Shown here: positions 1-6,200 of the stretch, piece after piece
Numbering within the stretch: position 1 is the stretch's first letter
Layout of the letters: every line of letters begins with the position of its first letter
Assembly (NCBI GenBank): GCA_016936695.1
Contig: JAFGXK010000007.1
Span: 1 to 8,210 of the forward strand
Source: Bacteroidales bacterium
Lineage (GTDB): Bacteria; Bacteroidota; Bacteroidia; Bacteroidales; VadinHA17
DNA: 8,210 nucleotides
Reading direction: 5' to 3'
The notes under the pieces: generated by a model
Seen by the model: the letters and a program-made list of their open reading frames with translations, nothing else
What the model was told of the DNA's origin: nothing
Databases searched by the model: none
Made by a program: the position numbers and the translations under genes

Positions 1-77
1 GACCGAAGACCGGAGACCGAAGACCGGAGACCGAAGACGGAAGACCGAAGACCGAAGACGGAAGACTGAAGACCGAA
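1..77. repeat. Degenerate 7-bp tandem array (GACCGAA)
   Basis: Eleven consecutive 7-mers fit the consensus GACCGAA, with variants GACCGGA, GACGGAA and GACTGAA. They run without a break in phase from the first base of the window, so the array may begin further upstream. The two GACCGGA variants alternate with GACCGAA in the first four units, which suggests that a 14-bp pair was itself duplicated. I see no protein, RNA gene or CRISPR structure here: the units are far too short for CRISPR repeats and there are no spacers. It is best described as a minisatellite-like intergenic repeat of unknown function. Confidence 0.9.
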
Positions 78-141
78 GAAAAAGACGCAAGGCAGCCAGT
101 TGGCTGGCACCGAGCCCTGAGTCCTGAGCCACCTGCCGCAC
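78..141. other. Spacer between arrays, with hairpin and CCTGAG duplication
   Basis: This stretch separates the 7-bp and 8-bp arrays. It holds a 5-bp hairpin, CAGCC (93-97) with GGCTG (102-106) around an AGTT loop, and a tandem pair of near-identical 7-mers, CCTGAGT (116-122) and CCTGAGC (123-129). It has no convincing ORF and no T-run behind the hairpin, so it is not called a terminator. Confidence 0.5.
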
Positions 142-205
142 GACCGCAAGACCGCAAGACCGCAAGACCGCAAGACCGCAAGACCGCAAGACCGCAAGAC
201 CGCAA
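142..205. repeat. Perfect 8-bp tandem array (GACCGCAA x8)
   Basis: Eight identical, uninterrupted copies of GACCGCAA, followed by GAC and a run of eight T (209-216). The unit resembles the 7-mer of the upstream array (GACCGAA) with one extra C, so the second array may be a derived, recently homogenised version. Perfect identity of all copies implies recent expansion or contraction, and the copy number probably varies between strains. The array ends 8 bases before the -33 element of the putative promoter, so it could influence promoter context, but it lies outside the promoter spacer. Confidence 0.93.
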
Positions 206-213
206 GACTTTTT

Positions 214-244
214 TTTGCTATTTCCAATTTTCCTTCTACCTTTG
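214..244 (+). promoter_or_regulatory. Bacteroidota-type promoter (TTTG-N19-TACCTTTG)
   Basis: TTTG at 214-217 is followed after 19 nt by TACCTTTG at 237-244. This matches the Bacteroides sigma-ABfr consensus (-33 TTTG, spacer about 19-21, -7 TAnnTTTG) without a mismatch. Transcription would begin around 248-252, roughly 35 nt before the first strand of riboswitch helix P1, which is a sensible distance. The T8 tract (209-216) runs into the -33 element. Seen directly: the motif and its spacing. Inferred: that it drives the metY operon. No competing consensus promoter was found nearer to metY. Confidence 0.72.
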
Positions 245-284
245 TCGCCACAAATCAAATATTCCTTCCATTTAAGGCTGTTTG

Positions 285-400
285 ATTTTTATTAAGAAGG
301 GCGGAGAGATTAGGCTCTGTGAAACCCTGGCAACCAATCCCGGCCAATCGGGAGAAAGGTGCCAAAACCTAATCCCGGAATAACGGGAGATGATAAAAAT
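285..400 (+). promoter_or_regulatory. SAM-I (S-box) riboswitch aptamer
   Basis: All elements of a SAM-I aptamer can be drawn. P1 is a 10-bp helix, 285-294 with 391-400 (one G-U). P2a is AGGG 298-301 with CCCT 325-328. P2b is AGAG 305-308 with CTCT 315-318. The P2 loop ATTAGG (309-314) pairs perfectly with CCTAAT (368-373) to give the conserved pseudoknot. P3 is TCCCG 338-342 with CGGGA 349-353, and P4 is CCCG 374-377 with CGGG 384-387. The conserved core segments GAAACCCTGGCAACC and AAAGGTGCC are present. The family binds S-adenosylmethionine, which stabilises P1 and normally lowers expression. Placement ahead of metY fits end-product control. No hairpin followed by a T-run lies downstream, so classic intrinsic termination is not evident. 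The 3' strand of P1 overlaps a start codon (399-401), which points to translational control or control through the leader ORF. Confidence 0.96.
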
Positions 401-482
401 GAACACGATGAAAATGAAACTTTTTTTTCAGATCCGTCCAAACCATCAAAAGAAGCTCATGCCTATGGGCATGGGGCGGTAA
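399..482 (+). CDS. Putative Met-rich leader peptide, 27 aa
   Basis: A short ATG-to-TAA ORF that starts in the 3' strand of riboswitch P1. The peptide begins MNTMKMKLFF and ends KLMPMGMGR. Six of 27 residues are Met (1, 4, 6, 21, 23, 25), far above the usual frequency, with a dense cluster near the stop. It is also basic, and I see no signal peptide or transmembrane segment. A weak purine-rich site, GGGAG (385-389), lies 9 nt upstream and partly inside P4, so SAM binding would tend to hide both this site and the start codon. It resembles attenuator leader peptides, which carry clustered codons for the amino acid their operon makes, and the downstream genes make methionine. Codons 20-26 fold into a hairpin (456-475). 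Expression is inferred and not shown, and I do not recognise a named family. The chance alternative is an A-rich leader that happens to be open. Confidence 0.5.
   Translation: MNTMKMKLFFQIRPNHQKKLMPMGMGR
456..475 (+). promoter_or_regulatory. Hairpin within Met codons of leader ORF
   Basis: CATGCC (458-463) pairs perfectly with GGCATG (468-473) around a TATG loop. The stem can be extended by T457-G474 and C456-G475 to 8 bp. It covers the three clustered Met codons of the putative leader peptide, so a ribosome translating or stalled there would open it. It is not followed by a T-run, so it is not an intrinsic terminator by itself. A regulatory role is inference. Confidence 0.4.
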
Positions 483-516
483 ATGCAGGCCGAATCGATC
501 AGGTATTTGCTGGTTA

Positions 517-582
517 CGGTACGCGGTACGAGGTACGCGGTACGCGGCAATCCGCATACCGCATACCGCGCACCGCATACCG
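517..582 (+). repeat. Long 7-bp-periodic inverted repeat (hairpin) in metY leader
   Basis: The left arm is four 7-mers GGTACGC, GGTACGA, GGTACGC, GGTACGC (518-545) plus GG. The right arm is CCGCATA, CCGCATA, CCGCGCA, CCGCATA, CCGCACA (552-586) plus CC. They fold with a CAAT loop (548-551) into a 31-position helix, 517-547 with 552-582, in which 26 positions are Watson-Crick pairs. Three of the five mismatches are C-A and fall at the same place in their unit. The element ends about 40 nt before the metY start, inside the probable mRNA leader. It could act as an RNA structure, or it may simply be a repeat insertion that is tolerated there. Confidence 0.85.
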
Positions 583-587
583 CACAC

Positions 588-615
588 CGATAAACAATAA
601 ACGATAAACAATAAA
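588..615 (+). repeat. Tandem duplication of A-rich 14-mer before metY
   Basis: CGATAAACAATAAA occurs twice in direct tandem (588-601 and 602-615). Each 14-mer is itself two related 7-mers, CGATAAA and CAATAAA, so the 7-bp period seen elsewhere in the leader continues. The segment ends 9 nt before the metY start and supplies an unstructured A-rich stretch of the kind that often replaces a Shine-Dalgarno sequence in Bacteroidota, so it probably serves as the metY translation initiation region. Confidence 0.8.
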
Positions 616-624
616 CTCTTCATA

Positions 625-1923
625 ATGGAAAATCTCAAATTCGAAACTCTCCAGGTCCACGCAGGCCATACCCCCGACAGCGATACCCTGTCGCGGGCTG
701 TGCCGCTGTACCAGACTTCATCATACGTATTCCGCGACGCCGCACATGCCGCCCGTCTCTTCGACCTTGCCGAGGAAGGTAATATCTATACAAGAATAAA
801 CAACCCTACCACCGATGTTTTCGAGAAGAGAGTTGCAGCCCTCGAGGGCGGATTGGCATCACTTGCGGTGTCATCAGGTCATGCCGCCCAGTTCATCACC
901 CTCACTACCCTGATGAGAAAAGGCGATAACTTCATTAGCTCTCCCTTTCTCTACGGCGGAACCTTTAACCAGTTCAAGGTGACTCTCCCCGGTTTCGGGA
1001 TAGAGGCAAGATTCGCCCCTGACCTGGAAGCGGAGTCGTTCGGAAAACTGATAGACGACAATACCAAAGCCATCTACGTCGAGACCATCGGAAACCCGGG
1101 ATTCAACATCCCCGACTTCGAAGCTTTTGCATTGCTTGCCGGCAGGTACGGCATCCCGCTTATCGTCGACAATACATTCGGGGCATGCGGTTACCTCTGC
1201 AGACCTATCGACTACGGTGCCAATATTGTCACTCAATCGGCCACCAAATGGATCGGCGGTCATGGCACAAGCATCGGCGGCGTGATAACTGATGCCGGAA
1301 ACTTCAACTGGAATAACGGCCGATTCCCGGTCTTTACCGAACCATCAGAAGGATATCACGGCTTCGTATTCGGAGAGAAATTCTCTTCCGCTTCACCTTC
1401 AGGCAATATCGCTTTTATTGTGAAAGCCAGGGTCGAGGGACTGAGGGATATCGGTCCTTCAATAAGTCCGTTCAATTCCTTCCTGCTTCTGCAGGGTCTC
1501 GAAACACTGTCGCTCAGGATGGAACGCATTATTCAGAACACCCTGGCACTGGCTGAATGGCTTCAGTCGCATCCGCTGGTGGCTAATGTAAATTATCCGG
1601 GTCTCCCCGGAAATCCGTATCACGAACTGGCAACCAGGTACCTTACGAAAGGGGCAGGAGGTGTCCTGAGCTTCATCCTGAAGATTGACAAGGATAAAGC
1701 TGCCGCACTGGTGAATCATCTTCAGCTTGTGAGCCATCTGGCTAACGTGGGCGATGCAAAAACACTGATCATCCAGCCGTCAACAACTACACACGCCCAG
1801 CTTTCAGCAGATGAACAGCTGGCTGCAGGTATCGATCCCGGTCTCTTCAGAGTCTCAGTGGGAATCGAGCATATAGATGATATTATAAATGATTTTAAAC
1901 AGGCATTCAACAAGATAGTATGA
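625..1923 (+). CDS. metY: O-acetylhomoserine sulfhydrylase (MetY-type, PLP-dependent)
   Basis: A cytoplasmic pyridoxal-phosphate enzyme that joins O-acetylhomoserine with sulfide to give homocysteine and acetate. At 432 aa it has the usual MetY length, longer than the ~380-400 aa of the related MetB/MetC enzymes. Visible Cys/Met-metabolism fold motifs are YTRINNPT (55-62), the SSGHAAQ region (83-89), VDNTFG (181-186, including the cofactor-contacting Asp), and SATKW with the Schiff-base lysine Lys208. The C-terminal SVGIEHIDDI (411-420) follows Arg409, the expected substrate carboxylate contact. The ATG is chosen because the protein N-terminus aligns with the family and an A-rich unstructured stretch precedes it; no Shine-Dalgarno sequence is seen. 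It is the first large gene behind the SAM-I riboswitch and overlaps hom by 4 nt. The acetyltransferase that would supply its substrate is not in this window. Use of other acylated homoserines or of methanethiol cannot be excluded from sequence. Confidence 0.95.
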   Translation: MENLKFETLQVHAGHTPDSDTLSRAVPLYQTSSYVFRDAAHAARLFDLAEEGNIYTRINNPTTDVFEKRVAALEGGLASLAVSSGHAAQFITLTTLMRKGDNFISSPFLYGGTFNQFKVTLPGFGIEARFAPDLEAESFGKLIDDNTKAIYVETIGNPGFNIPDFEAFALLAGRYGIPLIVDNTFGACGYLCRPIDYGANIVTQSATKWIGGHGTSIGGVITDAGNFNWNNGRFPVFTEPSEGYHGFVFGEKFSSASPSGNIAFIVKARVEGLRDIGPSISPFNSFLLLQGLETLSLRMERIIQNTLALAEWLQSHPLVANVNYPGLPGNPYHELATRYLTKGAGGVLSFILKIDKDKAAALVNHLQLVSHLANVGDAKTLIIQPSTTTHAQLSADEQLAAGIDPGLFRVSVGIEHIDDIINDFKQAFNKIV

Positions 1924-3122
1924 CAAGAGAAAAACTCAGAATAGGATTGTTCGGGTACGGATGCGTCGGACAGGGACTCCACGACGTACTGAACAGCAGC
2001 CGCGGCTTCAGGGCCGATATAGTAAGGATCTGCGTGAAAGACCGCAAAAAGAAGAGAAGGATTCCGATGTCAAACTTCACCTTCGACAAGAACGATATCC
2101 TCAACGATCCGTCGATCAACCTTGTTGTTGAGCTCATTGATGATGCAGATGAGGCCTTCAGCATAGTGACCACGGCAATGAAGAAGGGAAAGAATGTTGT
2201 TACTGCCAACAAGGTGATGGTGGCAAAGCATTTCAGGGAACTGGTCGACCTGCAAACGAAATATAAAGTATCGCTTCTCTATGAAGCCTCGGCCGGAGCC
2301 AGCATTCCGATAATCCGTAATCTCGAGGAGTATTACGACAATGAGCTCCTCTATTCATTGCGCGGGATTCTGAACGGAACAACCAATTACGTGCTTACCA
2401 AGATGCACAACGAGGGGATACCCTATGACGTTGTTCTTAAGGAAGCTCAGGAAAAGGGTTTTGCCGAATCGGACCCCACACTCGACGTCGACGGCTGGGA
2501 TGCAAAGTACAAGCTTTGTATTATAACGGGACATGCATACGGACTCTTTCTGAATCCGGATGAGGTTTTCCATTACGGCATAAGAAAGATCTCGACTTTC
2601 GATATCCGGCACGCTAAGGAGAAAGGGTTCAAGATTAAACTGGTTCCCTATGTAGGCAAGACAAACGACAGCACAATTACCAGCTTTGTCCTTCCGCGCT
2701 TCATATCGCCCGACAAGTACCTGTACAACGTTGATAATGAGTACAACGGCGTGATAACCGAAGCAGCCTTTGCCGACAAACAGTTCTTCAGCGGAAAGGG
2801 AGCAGGCGGTCATGCCACCGGAAGTGCCGTGCTTTCTGATATTTCGGCAAATTCCTATGGATATAGGTATGAGTACAAGAAATACCAGCAGGGAACGGTC
2901 ACAAACTACACCCGTAATCATGAAATAGAGATATATCTAAGGTATAAGAGCGAAAAGGACAGGAAATTGTTTGCATTAAAGGATGTCTCGGAATACTTTA
3001 GCAGCAAATTATACAAATACGTGATCGGCATCGTCAACCTCGAAACCCTCTACACCCTCCGGGAACAATTACCCGGGATGGATGTTTTTATAGTAAACAC
3101 GGGAAGAAAGGTTGAGCACTGA
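1920..3122 (+). CDS. hom: Homoserine dehydrogenase (monofunctional)
   Basis: Reduces aspartate 4-semialdehyde to homoserine with NAD(P)H, the branch-point step to methionine and threonine. The N-terminal nucleotide-binding fold shows GYGCVG (12-17) and VVTANK (93-98, with Lys98). The catalytic domain shows YEASAGASIP (121-130), RGILNGTTNYVL (148-159) and the signature GFAESDP..D..GWDAKYKL (180-199). By analogy with the yeast enzyme, Glu183, Asp194 and Lys198 are the substrate and catalytic residues. No aspartokinase domain is fused to it, unlike ThrA/MetL. After about residue 330 there is a 70-residue tail, shorter than the ~100-residue ACT domain of Bacillus-type enzymes. It may be a reduced or divergent regulatory domain. 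The start overlaps the metY stop as ATGA, implying translational coupling, so homoserine supply is tied to the SAM-controlled methionine branch. Confidence 0.95.
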   Translation: MTREKLRIGLFGYGCVGQGLHDVLNSSRGFRADIVRICVKDRKKKRRIPMSNFTFDKNDILNDPSINLVVELIDDADEAFSIVTTAMKKGKNVVTANKVMVAKHFRELVDLQTKYKVSLLYEASAGASIPIIRNLEEYYDNELLYSLRGILNGTTNYVLTKMHNEGIPYDVVLKEAQEKGFAESDPTLDVDGWDAKYKLCIITGHAYGLFLNPDEVFHYGIRKISTFDIRHAKEKGFKIKLVPYVGKTNDSTITSFVLPRFISPDKYLYNVDNEYNGVITEAAFADKQFFSGKGAGGHATGSAVLSDISANSYGYRYEYKKYQQGTVTNYTRNHEIEIYLRYKSEKDRKLFALKDVSEYFSSKLYKYVIGIVNLETLYTLREQLPGMDVFIVNTGRKVEH

Positions 3123-3160
3123 AGATTATATAAGCAAAATATGTATTTGTAGCTTCTTAA

Positions 3161-3184
3161 GGCCCCCTTTAGGGGGTTTGGGGG
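3161..3184 (+). repeat. C-run/G-run hairpin in hom-metH gap
   Basis: CCCCC (3163-3167) can pair with GGGGG at 3172-3176 around a TTTA loop, or with a second GGGGG at 3180-3184. Only three T follow the first stem, so intrinsic termination would be weak. From memory, similar C5/G5 palindromes are dispersed between genes in Bacteroidota; I could not search for copies. The rest of the 122-nt gap (3123-3244) shows no consensus promoter, no cobalamin riboswitch and no ORF. The hairpin could lower read-through into metH, mark an mRNA 3' end for hom, or be a passive repeat. Confidence 0.6.
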
Positions 3185-3244
3185 TAAACGTTTCAGGCAG
3201 ATTTATCCCCGTGGATTGAAACAAAGAAATAATTCATAACAACA

Positions 3245-6200
3245 ATGAAACACTCACCCGAAACCCTCATCAATCAACGCATCCTCATCCTCGACGGAGC
3301 CATGGGGACGATGATCCAGAAGTACAAGCTTCAGGAGGCCGATTACCGGGGTGAAAAATTCAGGGATCATCCGCTGCCGCTGAAAGGGAACAATGACATC
3401 CTTTCAATAACGAAGCCTGATGTTATCCTGGAGATTCACAGGGGTTATCTTGAAGCAGGTGCCGACCTGATCACCACGAATACCTTCAATTCAAACAGGA
3501 TATCGATGGCCGACTACGGCATGGAGGATCAGGTTTATGATATGAATTTCTATTCTGCGAAGCTTGCTGAAAAGGCTATTACTGATTTTGAAAATTCAGA
3601 GAAGCCTGAAAACCACTTTATTGTCGGAACCCTCGGACCAACGAACCGCACGGCGTCGATGTCGTCGGATGTGAATGATCCTGGTGCCAGACTGGTCAGT
3701 TTTGACCAGCTTGCCGAAGCCTACGGGGAACAGGCAGCAGGTCTTATCGACGGAGGGGCACATATCCTGATGATCGAGACGATTTTTGATGTACTGAACT
3801 GCAAGGCAGCCCTGTATGCAATTGAAACAATCTTCGAAGAGAGGGGAATCCGCCTTCCGGTGATGGTTTCGGGAACTATAACCGACGCAAGCGGAAGAAC
3901 CCTTACCGGCCAGACTCTCGAGGCCTTCCTGGTGTCGGTGTCCCACTTCCCGCTCTTCAGCGTCGGACTGAACTGTGCGCTGGGTGCTGAGCAGCTAAGA
4001 CCTTATATTCAGGAATTGTCGGCTCTTACGGATTTTAATGTATCGGCTCATCCCAATGCCGGTCTGCCCAACCAGTTTGGAGAATACGATCAGTCGGCCT
4101 CTTTCATGGCTTCTGTCGCTGAGGAGTTCATGAAGGAAGGCTGGGTGAACATTATAGGAGGATGCTGCGGTACCACTCCGGAACATATCAGGCAGATAGC
4201 TGAAAAGGCAAGACTGTATCAGCCCAGAAAGAAGCCTGAAATTACACGATATACAAGGCTCAGCGGACTTGAGGCGCTTAAAATAACACCTCAGACAAAC
4301 TTCGTCAATATAGGCGAACGGACCAATGTGTCGGGATCAATTAAGTTTGCACGGCTCATCAGGGAAGAGAAGTATGATGAAGCTCTCGCCGTTGCCCGGA
4401 ACCAGGTTGAGGGCGGCGCTCAGATAATAGATATCTGCATGGATGAGGCCATGCTCGATTCTGAGAAGGCAATGGTGAAATTCGTGAACCTGGTGATGTC
4501 GGAACCCGACATTGCCAAGCTTCCCCTGATGATCGATTCGTCGAAATGGAGCGTAATAGAATCAGCTCTGAAATGCATTCAGGGGAAATCGGTAGTTAAT
4601 TCGATAAGCCTTAAGGAAGGAGAGGAGGTGTTCCTCGAACACGCCCGTCTTATTAGAAAATACGGGGCAGCGGCTGTTGTTATGCTGTTCGACGAAAAGG
4701 GCCAGGCCGATACTTATGAGAAGAGGATCGCAGTGGCCCGGCGATCGTACGACATCCTGACTGAAAAGATCGGTTTCCCGCCCGAGGATATAATCTTCGA
4801 TCCCAATGTGCTTGCGGTGGCAACCGGCATCGAGGAGCATAATAATTATGCGGTCAATTTCATTAAGGCCACTGAATGGATAAAGCATAATCTCCCGTAC
4901 TGCAAGGTCAGCGGAGGCATAAGCAACCTGTCATTCTCATTCAGGGGCAACGACAGGGTCCGCGAGGCAATGCACTCGGTGTTTCTTTATCATGCCATAA
5001 AGGCTGGTCTTGATATGGCAATAGTAAATCCGGGAATGCTCCAGGTATACACCGAAATAGAGCCCGGTCTGCTTCAGCTTGCCGAGGATGTGGTGCTGAA
5101 CCGCCGGAAGGATGCTACCGAACGTCTGGTGAAGTACGCCGAGAGCCTTAAAAGCGAGGGGAAAAAAGAAGAGAAGGCGGATGAATGGCGGTCGCGTCCT
5201 GTCCTCGACAGGATAAGGCATTCGCTTAAACGCGGACTCGATGAGTTCATCGAAGCTGATATAGAGGAAGCAAGGCCGTTGTTCAGAAGGTCAATCGATA
5301 TAATAGAAGGACCCCTGATGGACGGCATGAATGAGGTTGGCGATCTTTTCGGATCAGGCAAGATGTTCCTTCCCCAGGTGGTGAAGAGCGCCAGGGTGAT
5401 GAAAAAGGCAGTAGCCGTTCTTTCACCCTATATCGAACTTGAAAGCGAAGGGGAAGAAAAAAAGAGTGCCGGAAAAATTCTCCTGGCAACAGTTAAGGGT
5501 GATGTGCACGACATCGGAAAGAACATTGTTGGTGTTGTCCTGTCCTGCAATAACTACCAGGTTGTCGATCTTGGCGTTATGGTGCCGGCCGACAAAATAA
5601 TCGATGCCGCGATAAACGAAAAAGCGGATGTTATAGGGCTCAGCGGACTCATCACTCCCTCGCTCGAGGAGATGGTCCATGTGGCTTCTGAGATGGAAAG
5701 AAGAAATGTCGGCCTGCCCCTGCTTATAGGCGGTGCAACCACATCGGAGATACATGCGGCGGTAAAGATAGCCCCTTCTTATTCCTTATCAGTGATCCAC
5801 GTTAAGGATGCTTCCAAGGCTGCCGGAGTAATGTCGTCCCTGCTTCAGGATGATAATTCTGCTTATGTCGGTTCGATAAGGAAAAAATATAAGCAGATGC
5901 TCGTTGATCACAATTCAAGGAAATCTGAAAAGAAGCTCCTTTCTCTCCGGGAAGCCCGGAGCAACCGGCTTGTAACCGAATGGCGTCAGGAAGAGATATC
6001 AGAACCGGCCGAAAAGGGGATCAGTGTTTTTAAAGAATTTGATCTGGATGTCCTTTCTAAATACATCGACTGGACTTTCTTCTTCTTCGCCTGGAAGATC
6101 TCTGGTAAATTCCCTGCGATATTCGATGATCCGGTAAAGGGAGAGGAAGCAAGGAAGCTGTATGATGATGCGAAACATTATCTGAAGGAGATCATCGATA

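Noticed and set aside
1..205. CRISPR array
   Set aside because: Units are 7-8 bp, contiguous and without spacers; this is a tandem microsatellite/minisatellite.
401..430. Riboswitch intrinsic terminator using the T8 tract at 421-428
   Set aside because: No G/C-rich hairpin lies immediately before the T-run. The upstream bases are A-rich and belong to the leader ORF.
359..607. 82-codon GTG-start ORF covering the riboswitch end and leader repeats
   Set aside because: It starts inside the conserved aptamer core and its C-terminal half is translated heptamer repeat (Tyr/Arg/Thr/Pro-rich). No start-site signal is seen and no family is recognised.
369..638. 89-codon ORF on the - strand through the same repeats
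   Set aside because: Antisense to the riboswitch and leader; its composition comes from the inverted heptamer array, and it overlaps the metY start.
3123..3244. Cobalamin riboswitch or separate promoter ahead of metH
   Set aside because: No B12-box-like core and no TTTG/TAnnTTTG pair with correct spacing. The nearest match (TGTATTTG at 3142-3149) lacks the TA and has no -33 partner at 19-21 nt.
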